Shown: positions 9,982 through 19,925 of the stretch, piece after piece | Layout: each line of letters begins with the position of its first letter | How positions within the stretch are numbered: the stretch's first letter is position 1 | Notes under the pieces: model-generated | What the model was told of the DNA's origin: nothing | The model's database searches: none | Seen by the model: only the letters and a program-made list of their open reading frames with translations | Program-made: the position numbers and the translations under genes | Assembly: GCA_003116975.1 (NCBI GenBank) | Contig: BGKB01000286.1 | Span: forward strand, 1 to 43,564 | Reading direction: 5' to 3' | Length of the DNA stretch: 43,564 nt | DNA from: Aurantiochytrium sp. KH105 | Lineage: Eukaryota > Sar > Bigyra > Thraustochytrida > Thraustochytriidae

Positions 9982-11438
9982 TGAGTGAGCGATTGAGCGG
10001 GCGACCGAATAGTCAATCACTGTCAGTCCGTGGATGAGTGACTGACGTGAGGCGTTCTCGCAAGGCTTCATTCGCTCACGCTGCACTCTTCCAGTAAGTC
10101 ATTCTCATGCCCTCACCCTTTCTTCCGAGCGGCTTTCCTTACAGTTAGTAGTAGCCTACGCCGACGGCAGAGGAGACACGAGGAGAGCAGGGCGGAGGAC
10201 AGGAGCACGCGACTGACGGCGACAACGACGGTGAGGACCCCTCCCTCCTCCGGCAGCGGCGCGGCTCGTTCTCCGCTCCCGCGCCCTTCTCTCGTCCCTG
10301 CACAGACGTCCATCCTCCTCTCCCCTCCTCGTGCGCGGCACGCGCCGCCCTCGCTCTGTCTCCCCGTCTCGCGTCCTGAAGCTCGCCGTGGATCGGCTCG
10401 CCTCGCCCCTCCGCACTGCGCCGCTCGCCAGCCAGCACGGAGGACGGCGTTCGCCCCGCCTGCTGCTTCTTGCTGCCCGCGTGCCGCTCGCGCCGCGCCA
10501 GGGGAGACGCCCGGCGCCCAGCGGCGCGAGCACGGCGAGCGGCGCGAGCGAGGGAGCGAGGCGGCGAGGGAAGGAGGGAAGGACGGGGACGGGGCGGCGG
10601 CGTTTCTGGGGCGGCGAGGCGCGGCGAGGCGCGGCGCGAGCGCCGCCTCCTCCAGCTCCTTTTCCGCGTGGGTATGCTTTTGCGACCCCACGCGCGCAGT
10701 GGGCGCCCGCGCGTGCCCTCCGCGCTGCGGGGGTGATTCGAGATGTGTGGAAGCTGAGCGCGCCCGCTTACCCGCCGGGACACCGAGCCTCGGCGGAGAA
10801 CGCGCAGCTGTGCGGGGGCGCACGGCTTCTTCGGGAAAGCTATAGCTCTGTGCTTGGTGGGGGCAAAAGCCGTTGGCAGGCGCTTCCGGCGGGGTCAGGG
10901 AACGGGAATTACCCGCGACGCCCTGGCTGCGGGAGAGCGCGCCCACACCTGTGAGCCCGAGACGATCTCTCAAGCGCCGCGTCCACGCTCAAAGCATGGA
11001 CCGATGCATCGATCCATCCATCGACCCATCCATCCTTCGCTCCGCCCGCGATCGATCCACGCTGCGGACGACATCCAACCGCCGCCCGCGTTCGCGTTCG
11101 CTTTCGCGGTGGGCCGGAGCCCGCTCCTCCGCCCGCATCGACTCCCGCGCTGCGCTGCGGCACGCGCGGTGTCCGAGCGAGGCGCTGCTTGTGTTGCACG
11201 CAGACGCACGTGCAGATAGATAGATAGATGCACGGGGCCGAGACGCGACAGGGCGCCGGAGACTGGCGGCACGCGATCGCATCGGCGGGCGCCCCGAGCC
11301 GCGCCGTGCTGCTCGAGCTCGCTGCGCTCCAGTCCAGTGCTGTGCGCCGTGCTGCGCTGCGCTGCCGTGCGAGCATGAGGCCGCGTCGCGTTGCGGATCG
11401 CGGCCGCCAGAATCGTCCCGGACGCGCAGCATTTGTTT

Positions 11439-11479
11439 GCAGCAGCAGCAGCAGCAGCAGCAGCTGCAGCTGCAGCAGC
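11439..11479 (+). repeat. CAG repeat with CAGCTG interruptions
   Basis: Eight CAG units followed by two CAGCTG steps. It lies in the GC-rich spacer and is not part of a recognised gene. Confidence 0.8.
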
Positions 11480-12057
11480 TTATCATCCGCTGCCGACTGC
11501 GAGCGCACATCATTTCTTTATGAGTGAGTGGGGCGGGGCGAGCGCAACGTGCGGTTCCACCTCCTTCAGCAGCAGCGAACGAAAAGAAAAGATCTGGTCA
11601 GCGACGGCACGTCACGCTGCAGCTGCTGCGGCGATCACGATGCGATGACGAAATGAACCAACCCACCCGAGCCGCACCGCTGTGCGCAGACCGACCTCCG
11701 AGCGTCCGCGCCGCTGTGCGCAGGAGCAGCTTTCGCATGAGCAACATGACATGCCGCGCCGACGGCAAGAATCGATGCATCGACGCGGAGGAGCTCCGAC
11801 GGCACAGACGGCGACTGCGAGAGCGAGAGCGACTGCGGCTGCGGCGGCGCACTCGAACGATCTTCCTGCGAGGGGGACCGCACTCGTTGCGAGGGTTCGC
11901 TGCCGTTCTCCGGCCCCGCTCGCAAAGCATGCGGGCTTGGCGCGCAAGCCCCGCTCCGGCAGCCAGGTTGGGAGGAGCGAGCAAAAGCGAAGCGACCTGT
12001 GAGAAAGTGGACGGGGGTCGCATGAGCTTACTAGATCTCTCGCGAGTCAGGCCGCCC

Positions 12058-12103
12058 AGCAGCAGCAGCAGCAGCAGCAGCGGCAACAACAACAACAACA
12101 ACA
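12058..12103 (+). repeat. CAG run followed by CAA run
   Basis: About eight CAG units, then CGG, then about six CAA units. In one frame this reads Ser then Asn homopolymers, but no gene around it is supported. Confidence 0.8.
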
Positions 12104-12271
12104 AGAGGAGGATGCAAGGCCGTCCGTCTCGAGGTTGAGCTCCACGATGTCCGAGTCCAAGCCCAAGCTCTGCTGCCCGCATAAGATTGTGTCGCAAAAG
12201 CGAAGCTAAGATAAAGGTAAGATAAAATCTCTCGGTGGAATTCTACGGACTGCACGTGAGCGAGCTGACAA

Positions 12272-12433
12272 GCTGACAAGCTCTTTCGGCCAATTGCTCT
12301 GGAGCGATGAATCGACTGATCACCCGGAAATGATGCTCAAGGCAAGCTGACGAGCTCATTCGGTCAATTGCCATGAATCAAAGGATCGATTGATTTTAAA
12401 TCGATTCATCACCCGAAGATGATGCTCGAGGCG
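12272..12433 (+). repeat. Imperfect direct repeat spanning the dehydroquinate synthase 3' end
   Basis: Copy A (12272-12345) and copy B (12346-12433) abut. They share GCTGACRAGCTCWTTCGG, then YCAATTGC, then ATCACCCGRARATGATGCTC near the right end. Copy B contains the stop and last codons of the synthase (minus strand SSIIFG-stop). Copy A holds the matching ALSIISG-stop in the same relative position but outside the gene. Copy B has about 14 extra bases in the middle. Confidence 0.7.
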
Positions 12434-14163
12434 CCGCCTGGTGGCTGGTGCACGCGCGTCGTGGGGCGGCCCGTCATAAAGTTCTCCGAGTTCTGGTGAG
12501 CGCCAGAGGCAAAAGAGTTGGCGCTCGGTGGCGAGGGGGGCGCAGCACCGTTCGCCTCGCCGTTGCTCGCGCCGCCATTGCCCGCGCCGCCTTTGCTCGA
12601 AGCGTCCTCCTCGCGCGCCGCATCGGCAGAACCTGCATTCGTCGTCAGCGACTCAAAGGCCGGGATGAGCTCCTCCGGGGTGATCTTGACCAGACGCACG
12701 TCACCGATGGAATGAGGCATGGTCACAGTGATGTGAGCCTGCTCCCGCTTCTTGTCCATGAACGAAGCCTTGACAAGGTCATCCGTCTTGAGACCCTCGA
12801 GACCCGTGGGCAACTGGAGCTTGCGCAAAAGAGAAGCGATCCTCTCCGGAACCGAGGCGTCGCAGCAACCACGAAGCACAGCGAGATGCGTCTCCGCGAC
12901 GGTGCCCATGGCCACGGCCTCGCCATGTCGCAGACCACCATAGCCCACAACAGCCTCTACAGCGTGCCCGACCGTGTGGCCAAGGTTGAGAAGGGCGCGC
13001 TTGCCAGACTCGCGCTCATCCTGGCTCACCACAGCCGCTTTGATCTCGCAGCAACGCCGCACAGTGTGCTTGAGGGCCTCCTGGTCACGCGCCACAATAG
13101 CCTCCGCATTGGCCTCGAGCCACTCAAAGAACTCCGTGCTCGGAACCCACTTGCTGGGGTCGCTCGGATCCTGCTTCTCCTCGAGAACGGCGTGCTTGAC
13201 GACCTCGCCCAAACCGCAACGGTACTCCGGATCCGAGAGCGTATCGAGGGCATCGACCGCAACGTGCACCAAAAAGGGCTGCCAAAAGGCGCCCAAAAGG
13301 TTCTTGCCGTGCGAAGTGTTCACGCCCGTCTTGCCGCCCACAGAGGCATCCACCTGGGCGAGCAGGGTCGTCGGCACGTTGGCGAACGGCAGGCCACGCA
13401 TCGTCGTCGCGGCAGCGAATCCGGCAATGTCAGTCGTCACGCCACCGCCTACAGCAACGACGGGCGTCTTGCGGTCCACTTGCAGCTCCAGGAGACGATT
13501 GACAAGACCAATGTACGTGTCCGTAGTCTTCTTCGCCTCACCATCCTCGAGCTCAATGTACTCGGGCGCCCATCCAGCGCTGCGCAGGCTATCCTGGACA
13601 ATTTGGCCGTACAGTGGGCCGACCACGTCGTTGGTTACCACCACGCACTTTCCTGGTTTGTGCAGACCTGCCAGCGTTGCGCCAATCTCCTTGATCGGTC
13701 GGAACTCGATCGGGTAGCTGCGAATCGCAATGCCGACAGCATGTTCATGCGAGGGAAAAGCGCACAATAATTTCCATGTTTTCGTCGTCATCGTCGTCAT
13801 CGTCGTCATCGTTACCACCATTGCGATTGTCGTCGTCGTTGTCGTCATTGTCAGTCCTCGTGTTTTCATATATCAGAGTCCATGCGCTTTGGAAAATACA
13901 TGAATTGCCAAGCGCGTGCAAGGCAGTTGTGAATCGCTAATGACAGCTCGCCTCGCGAGCGAGCGATCCCCTGCCGCACCCCCCTTTTCTCCCGCGTCGC
14001 GTCTTACGCCGGCCGGACCGCAGCCGCACGCCGCCTCCATTAATTAAGTCCATCCCATCCCACCTCATCCCTCTTCTCCCTGCCTCGGGCCCGAGCCCGG
14101 AGAGAGCAGTGCAACGTACCTGCGATCGCCGAGGTCCACCTGGACGGCGCCCGTGGACGTCAT
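12409..14163 (-). CDS. 3-dehydroquinate synthase (shikimate pathway), monofunctional
   Basis: Two exons on the minus strand, 14163-14120 and 13717-12409, encode 450 residues. The enzyme converts DAHP to 3-dehydroquinate using NAD+ and a divalent metal. Splicing gives the family N-terminus VDLGDRSYPIEF. The NAD motif GGGVTTDIAGF is at 105-115, followed by VPTTLLAQVDASVGGKTGVN (129-148). Metal ligands are Glu186 (GLGEVVKHA), His262 (LGHTVGHA) and His279 (LRHGEAVAMG). The last 75 residues (from about 375) are a Ser/Gly/Ala/Asn-rich tail not seen in bacterial AroB. No other shikimate domain is fused, unlike the fungal AROM protein. There is no obvious transit peptide, so a cytosolic location is inferred. 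The open frame upstream of exon 2 encodes a Thr/Met-rich stretch from intron repeats and should not be used as the N-terminus. Confidence 0.92.
13718..14119 (-). other. Spliceosomal intron in 3-dehydroquinate synthase (402 bp)
   Basis: Donor CGCAG|GTACGT (GT at 14119-14118) and acceptor CGCAG|C (AG at 13719-13718). The split codon AG+C is Ser of RSYPI. The intron contains a GTCGTCATC-type repeat (about 13782-13850 on the plus strand), which keeps the exon-2 frame open and mimics coding sequence. Confidence 0.88.
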
Positions 14164-14718
14164 CGTGCGCCGGGGCAGAGTCGCGAGCGCGCGCCGAGCT
14201 TGTGCACGGATGATGTTGGCTGGCGCTTCTCGTCCAGATTGCCTTTTGCCGCCCCGTGTGCTTTTCTTTGGTTTATCTGGAACGATGGAGGGGAGAGAGA
14301 GAGAGAGAGACAGAGAGAGAGAGGAAGCACTGTTGCGGCAACATTGCGCCCGTTCAGCTGTATTCTTGTAGTGAAGGGAGGCGATGGACGCGCGCACGCA
14401 GGCAGACATGAACTCGTAGATCCAAGCAAAAGCAAGCAAGCGAGCAAGCAAAGGCAAGCAAGTTGGCAAGAGCAAAGCAAAGCAAGTTTTTGTAATTACA
14501 ATAAAAAAGAGAAACAAGCACTGGCCAAGCTTCATGATTTGTCGCGTCGATGACGAGATGCTCTTCAAACGGACCAACGGCCAATGAGTTCTTTTCTCAC
14601 TCCATTTCCAATCACTCACCTTATCTCACCAACGATTGATCTCTTGACCGGATGTCATCTTTCGTTGTTTTGGGGTATACACAATGATTGACTAATTCGA
14701 ATCCACACGTGGACTCTC
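14164..14718. other. Spacer upstream of dehydroquinate synthase
   Basis: No gene seen. It holds a GA dinucleotide run (14291-14324) and AAGC-type repeats near 14430. It separates two minus-strand genes, so it should hold the synthase promoter and the 3' end of the coiled-coil gene. Confidence 0.5.
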
Positions 14719-16418
14719 CTAATCCTTTTGCTTGTCCTGCTGGCTCTGCTGCTGGCCCTGCTGCTGACCGCGGAGCTCGCGTCGCAAGCGCGCATTTTCG
14801 GCCTCAAGACGAACTGCTTCGCGCTCCGAAATCTCGCGCGCCTCGTTTGCGACTTTGAGCAAACCCTCAAGACGCGACTGGCGAAATTGCATATCCTTGT
14901 CATTCGTGGGCTCGACCGCGCGCGTGCCCACCGCGCGTGCGCGTCGAAGCTGGACGCGCAAGCTTTCGACCTCCGCCTCGAGCGAAGGCACCCGAGTTTC
15001 ACCCTGCAGCTGGCCCTCCAGCTTGGCAACCCGGTCTCGCTGACTTCGAAGTTCCTCTAGCAGCTTGGAGCGCTCCGCGGCCATTGCCCCAGCGTGGATC
15101 TCCGCTTCCGTTTCGCGCATAATCGTCTCAAAGGCCGGGTCACCGACAGGGCTGACGTCCGCCGTTCCCGACGCGAGCACCGATCGAGTCTGCACGCGGT
15201 GCAATTGCGCGCGAACGCCCTCGAGCTCCAAGCGCGCCGTCTGCTCCCCAGCGACGGCGCGTCGCGCCTGGTTCTCAAACTGATCCCGTTCGTGCGTCAA
15301 TTGCTCAATTTCCTCTTCTAAACGGCCCGTTCTGGCCTTGTTCTCCTTCAAATAGTCAACAACAACCTGCCGCTCCTCCAATAGACCCTTGATGCGCGAC
15401 TCTGCACTTTCGAGGCGATCCTGCAAGCTCCGTGTGTGACGCTGACCCTCGACAACCTCACGCTTGAGCTCTCGCTCCGCGCCCTCGCGGGTCGCCAGCT
15501 CCATCTCCATGCGCCGCACTTCCTTTTGGAAAAAACCAACCTGGTACAAGAGCCCAGTCTGCAAATTGCCGTCGACGCCTAGATCTTCGGCGCGCTGCTC
15601 AAGGGCACAAGCAAGAACTTCAATTTCGCTCGCTGCGCGATGCAAATCATCCTCTTGACACGCTACTGTAGCCCGCAGTCTCTCGCATTCAGACTCGGCA
15701 GCCTGCAGCGCCTGCGATGTTCGCTGACGCTCGCCTTCTTGCTCGGCCAGCGCCTCGTGCACAGATCGAGCTCGAGTGGCGCGTACGCGCCTCGACATTG
15801 ATGTGGCCGCAGCAACGGCCCTTGACCCGGAAGACACAGATGCTGGCGACAGTGGACCCACTGCGATCCCTGCGCTAGATCCTGCTGTAGTAGATGAGGG
15901 AGACAAGGAAGACGTCGTTCTCCACATCGGTGAGCGAGACCTCGCGCCGGGTGCAGAGTTTGGCGGGCTTTGGACTACGGGTACTACTGTGACACGGTTC
16001 TTTCGGGTCGCGCGGGGGCTCCCGCTGCCCTCAGATACAAGTGATGATGTCGAAGACTCGACACGCCCCGTTCGCAGCGCCCGGACCTCGCGTTCTCGTG
16101 CTTGCAATTGGGATCGCAACCTTTGCAATTCTCGAGTGGACTGCGTCGCCTTTTTTGATTCCTTGTCGCGGGCCCGCTCGAGTTCTTGCACGACCTTTCG
16201 TAGCTCCAACAGCTCCTTACGATACGTCACGGATGCACTGTATGCGGACTCTTCTCAGGCGCCAAACAACCTCGTCAGTTCATATACCTCGCGTCCAAGA
16301 GAGGAAGACCTTTGCAAGAGGAGTACTCGTTCGAATCCATACACTACAGCAGCAACAATTTCCCTTCCCCCCCTCCCCCAAAAGAAAACGCACCTTCTCG
16401 CACAATATGGCGTTGCAT
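14719..16418 (-). CDS. Coiled-coil protein, unrecognised family
   Basis: The proposed exons 16418-16394 and 16253-14719 give 519 residues. The long exon is certain: an N-terminal coiled coil (KELLELRKVVQELERARDK), a Ser/Pro/Arg-rich disordered stretch of about 100 residues, then nearly continuous heptad coiled coil to a Gln-rich end (QQQGQQQSQQDKQKD). A segment NLQTGLLYQVGFFQKEVRRM breaks the heptads and may be a conserved family block, but I cannot name it. The long frame has no ATG at its beginning and is bounded by TGA at 16258-16256. A 140-bp intron (16393-16254, GTGCGT...TGAG) joining the short ATG exon MQRHIVRE to it is a proposal. Another acceptor (CAG, GAAGAG) or a further upstream exon is possible. 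Likely a cytoskeletal or centrosomal scaffold (inference). Confidence 0.65.
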
Positions 16419-17109
16419 GGCTGACGCTCGTACGTCCTTGCCTTCTTCGTATCCCCGTCCCTGTCTCTCCGTGCGTCCAGCTTCCCGCGTCTCGCCAAGT
16501 CTGCGTTGCCTTCGTCAAGGTCTATGTCGAGGAGGCGGTTAGCACCTGGGCTGGGTGGGCTCTGGTGCTTTCACCTCCCGCCGCTCGCTGCAGCGCCAGT
16601 TTCACCCAAGGAGGAGGAGGAGGAGGAGGAGGAGCAGAAGAAGAAGAGTACGAAGAAGGGAACGAAGGCCTCGCGGCAGCTCGCGCGCGCCTCTTCGCGC
16701 GCGCGAACGAACGATCGAACGAATGGGAGACTCGTGTTTGCTTTTACTTGCTTGCTTTCTTCCCTGCTTGTGCAGACTGCCGTGACCGGACAGGCCCCAG
16801 AATATATTAGGTGCCTTGAGATCACCCAACGTTTCAGGCGCAGCGGTTTCATAACGTTTCGAAGAGAGATGCATGAAGATCACGCCACCCAAAACCGACG
16901 AGTTGAAGAGCGCGCACGCGCGCGTGCGCGCGCGCGCGAGGTTGGCAGAGCTGCACAGCCTTCGCAGCCAGCTGCAACAACGCGGTGACATCAGCACGCC
17001 ACGATCGCCAACGCCAGGGTGACAAACTATTCTGCGTTTGAGGTGGATAATCAGGCAGCGAGGCAGTCTTCCGTGGTTGAACAGTGTCTTGACAGTGAGC
17101 TGGTAAACC
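16419..17109. other. Divergent spacer between the coiled-coil gene and the polycystin-like channel
   Basis: No gene seen on its own. It contains a GGA-type repeat (16610-16636), a CGCG run near 16915 and an AATATATT element at 16801-16808 that could serve as a TATA-like box for either side. A minus-strand frame near 16560-16400 is moderately protein-like (DLDEGNADLARRGKLDARRD) and may be leader or an extra exon of the coiled-coil gene. Confidence 0.4.
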
Positions 17110-19767
17110 ATGGAGGACGACGAGCGCGAGCGCGAGGAGGAGCGTGAACGTCTTGAAGAAGAGATTTTCGCTCTCCAGGAAAAGGTGCAAGCGCAAAAGC
17201 AAAAACTCGAGGAACTCGAAAAGCAGCGCAAAGAGAGCACACGCCAGCAAATTTACTCGTCAAACAATGCCAAGGCGCAGAGAACTGATGCCGCGCTCAA
17301 CGAGGTCCTTGAGCAGGTTGCAGGGGAAGTTCTTCGTGCCTGTAGTAAATATGATGCGAGAGATGACCGTGACAAGGGCGAACACAAAGGCGAGAGCCCC
17401 GCAGTCGCCCCGGATCATCTCGAGGCCGACGGGGAAGAAGAGCGCGCAATCTTGCAGGAAATTGTTGGAAACCTATCGAAAAGTGCCAGCGACCTGGCCG
17501 ACACCCTCAGCGGCCGCAGCGCCAAGGGGAAGCGTGTCTTTGTACACCGTATCTCATCAAGTGGCATTGATCTTGCCAATCAAGAGAATCAATGTGTAAT
17601 ACTTGCAACACCTGAACTTACCTTTGGCGACCTCACTTCGCTCGTGTTGCGACATTGGGGACTCGCGAACAATCACACAAGAAGCTTATACGTTGTAGTG
17701 GATCAGGCAGGCACAACCTGGCCAGAAAAGGCAAGAGTTTTGCATGAGGTTTGCCGAGGCACCGAACCTAGCCTCTTTTTGGAAACCATCGAACATGCGC
17801 GTCAGGAATTACGTATTGGTCATGGCAATCTTTCGCAAAATCTTGCCATCTCCACACCTCTTGCACCGCTTCTCGGCGAGCAAGCAGTCTACGCGCGAGA
17901 ACGTGCGCAAGCCAACAAGGAGGACCAAGATCGCAACCCTCCAGCTCGCCGCGATCGCAGAGAGGAAGACGACTCCAAAAGGGGAGATCTCGACGCAAAG
18001 GGCGCCTATATTGATGAGGTCATCACCACCAAGTCGCGTTGTCTTTTAGATGCGGCCCTTTCGCTTCTGCTCATGGGTCTTCTGCTCACGATTATTGTTC
18101 TTGAAGACGTGACAGTCATGCATGAGTGCCTCGAGCAGGTAGACAAGGTCCGTGACGAGCCCTTTTTAAGTGAACGAGGCGGCTACATCACCTTCAACAA
18201 CGTTTCCAATTGGCCCGATGCGGGCAACTTTGTTTTGGGCCCTCTTTCAGACTTTGTACGCAAAAACTCAACCGAGCTAGCGCGCAACGAGGCCATCATG
18301 CCCCTGCGCGTGCGCCAGAATCGCGTCAAAATGGTGCCCATGGGCCAAGACGAGTGTCCTGACTTTGTAGGGTCTGCGGGGGACTTTCTTGGCAATGGCT
18401 TTTGCTTTCCAGCCTATGATGAGTCAACGAACGCTGCTGGACACTTTTTTCAAGGCGCATCCGACATACCCCCAATCAGCCCACCCGCTGGCGCGGAACA
18501 AGCCTTTCAGTACGTGCAAAACCCTTGGACACCTTCCTACCGCTGGCATTATCCCCCAGAGGAAAGTCCCGATCTCGCTCCCATGCAGGGCTTCCCTTCC
18601 GGTGGTTATGTATTCATCGTTCCTATATTTGAAAACGGGACCCTCGATGTTAGCGTGCTCAGAGATATCTTCTTTGACGGACCAACGTCTTGGGTCGACA
18701 GCCAGACGCGTTTCCTTGGTCTCTCGCTCGTTTTCTACAATGCGAACTATGGGATGTTTATCATGGCGCATTTTAGCATCTGGCTTTCGGAACAGGGATT
18801 GTTCGATACAGCCGTTGACTTGCACGCGCTCAAGGATGAGACACCGAAACGCAGACTTGTGCTGTATACCCTGTCCGCGGTGACGCTCCTTGTTGTGACC
18901 TACATGGCGTTCACGCTCATACAGTACTTTCGGGTCATTCTTGGTCACGAGCGCGAACTTTCTCGACAGCATCGCGAACGCAAACGCAACAGTCGTCTCG
19001 CGCACGGCCTAGCAGGTGCCAGTCTTGACAAAGACGATCTCGCGCCGGCAACCTCGCGCAGCATTCCAGTCTTTCGGGTGTTGACGAGATTTCTTTTTGA
19101 CATGTGGAATGCTATTGACATTCTCATCATCGTCTGCGCGGTATTGGGAACTTCGTACTTTATTCTCTGCTACGAGAGTGACCGTTTCGGCAAGCTTCGA
19201 ATCCCGACGTACTCTCGATTTGTTGACGTGAGCATCCTCGGCCGCTTTGCCGAACTGGGCCGTCTCTTCGCCGCGCATGCCGTCGTACTCCTCGGCGTGA
19301 AGCTCTTCAAGCTAATGCCAGTCCCTGCGTATGTCTTTCTCGAGTTCGGCATCTTGTACTATAGTTTGGGCCAGGTCTTGACGCTCGCCATATGCGGTAC
19401 ACTGTTGACGCTCGCCATGTCTATCGCCTCGCTTCTCTTTTATGCTGGCGATCTGTCGCGCGAGAGCTACTTTTTGCAAAATTTCTTGTGGTGGCAGCGC
19501 ATCTTCACAGGCGAAATGAGCATGGCTATTGGCAGACGTGATCCTACGTTGGGCATTTCGCTCGAGATCATCTTTGCTCTCTTTATGAATCTCTTTGTCA
19601 TCAAGTCTGTTGTAGCCATCTGCTATCAGGCTCGCATCAAGGTGTACACGAAACGCATGCAATATGAGACTGACACCAAAACGATTGTGCTTGGGCTTAC
19701 AGGGGAAATCGTGAACCATGCCAAGCAGTGGTGGTCACGAAACAAGTTGGGCCAACCCAACTATTGA
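17110..19767 (+). CDS. Polycystin-2-like (TRPP) cation channel
   Basis: 885 residues. The N-terminus (1-45) is a charged coiled coil. Residues about 140-235 form a separate alpha/beta-looking module, possibly ubiquitin-like. S1 is at about 312-332 (LLDAALSLLLMGLLLTIIVL). A large extracellular polycystin domain (335-560) ends in the family hallmark FFDGPTSWVDSQTR (521-534) and FYNANYGMFI. S2 is about 582-605, S3 664-688, S4 715-736, S5 752-778. The pore loop is 788-803, and S6 is 816-838 (EIIFALFMNLFVIKSVVAI). These are PKD_channel features; members conduct Ca2+ and monovalent cations, often in cilia. The filter reads TGE (800-802) where vertebrate PKD2 has LGD. No EF-hand is seen in the short C-terminus. 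ATG 17110 has a good context (ACCATGG). Confidence 0.9.
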   Translation: MEDDEREREEERERLEEEIFALQEKVQAQKQKLEELEKQRKESTRQQIYSSNNAKAQRTDAALNEVLEQVAGEVLRACSKYDARDDRDKGEHKGESPAVAPDHLEADGEEERAILQEIVGNLSKSASDLADTLSGRSAKGKRVFVHRISSSGIDLANQENQCVILATPELTFGDLTSLVLRHWGLANNHTRSLYVVVDQAGTTWPEKARVLHEVCRGTEPSLFLETIEHARQELRIGHGNLSQNLAISTPLAPLLGEQAVYARERAQANKEDQDRNPPARRDRREEDDSKRGDLDAKGAYIDEVITTKSRCLLDAALSLLLMGLLLTIIVLEDVTVMHECLEQVDKVRDEPFLSERGGYITFNNVSNWPDAGNFVLGPLSDFVRKNSTELARNEAIMPLRVRQNRVKMVPMGQDECPDFVGSAGDFLGNGFCFPAYDESTNAAGHFFQGASDIPPISPPAGAEQAFQYVQNPWTPSYRWHYPPEESPDLAPMQGFPSGGYVFIVPIFENGTLDVSVLRDIFFDGPTSWVDSQTRFLGLSLVFYNANYGMFIMAHFSIWLSEQGLFDTAVDLHALKDETPKRRLVLYTLSAVTLLVVTYMAFTLIQYFRVILGHERELSRQHRERKRNSRLAHGLAGASLDKDDLAPATSRSIPVFRVLTRFLFDMWNAIDILIIVCAVLGTSYFILCYESDRFGKLRIPTYSRFVDVSILGRFAELGRLFAAHAVVLLGVKLFKLMPVPAYVFLEFGILYYSLGQVLTLAICGTLLTLAMSIASLLFYAGDLSRESYFLQNFLWWQRIFTGEMSMAIGRRDPTLGISLEIIFALFMNLFVIKSVVAICYQARIKVYTKRMQYETDTKTIVLGLTGEIVNHAKQWWSRNKLGQPNY

Positions 19768-19893
19768 TTTTCAAGAATTCATTAAGAAGCTCAGGCCCGA
19801 AGATTTGTTGATGGCGTGCTGGATGTTTTCTCAACTCGACCGACGCCCCCATCTTGTAGGTTATTCTAAAATCGAAAAGCACAAAAAGTTCAA

Positions 19894-19899
19894 AATAAA
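19894..19899 (+). terminator. Candidate poly(A) signal AATAAA for the polycystin-like gene
   Basis: AATAAA lies 127 bases after the TGA, in the 158-bp convergent gap with DRC3. Canonical hexamers are not strict in protists, so this is a suggestion. Confidence 0.35.
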
Positions 19900-19925
19900 C
19901 TTTTATAAGAAAGTCCCCACCCAAT

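Larger units (their letters stand above)
9806..12408. other. GC-rich repeat-laden spacer, 2.6 kb
   Basis: No supportable gene. Several long frames cross it on both strands, but they are Arg/Ala/Ser/Pro-rich and mutually overlapping, with no domain. It holds two GGTC/GATC blocks (9885-9915, 9951-9981), CATC repeats near 11018, CAG runs (11439-11479, 12058-12080), a CAA run (12084-12103) and AT-richer sequence after 12190. It lies between the 5' end of the cyclin and the 3' end of dehydroquinate synthase, so it probably contains the cyclin promoter. A transcribed non-coding unit cannot be excluded. Confidence 0.5.

Noticed and set aside
10113..10973. Long minus-strand frame (286 codons) in the GC-rich spacer
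   Set aside because: Arg/Ala/Ser/Pro-rich, overlapped by equally long frames on both strands, with no domain.
11524..12138. Plus-strand frame with Ser and Asn homopolymers
   Set aside because: Its texture comes from CAG and CAA repeats; no conserved segment.
12448..13770. 440-codon frame antisense to dehydroquinate synthase
   Set aside because: A shadow of the real gene; no motifs, Arg/His/Leu-rich.
13717..13869. Thr/Met-rich N-terminal extension of dehydroquinate synthase
   Set aside because: Encoded by an intron microsatellite; splicing yields the family N-terminus instead.
16320..16345. GTTCGAATCC, B-box-like
   Set aside because: No T-stem or acceptor stem can be formed; it lies in the proposed intron of the coiled-coil gene.
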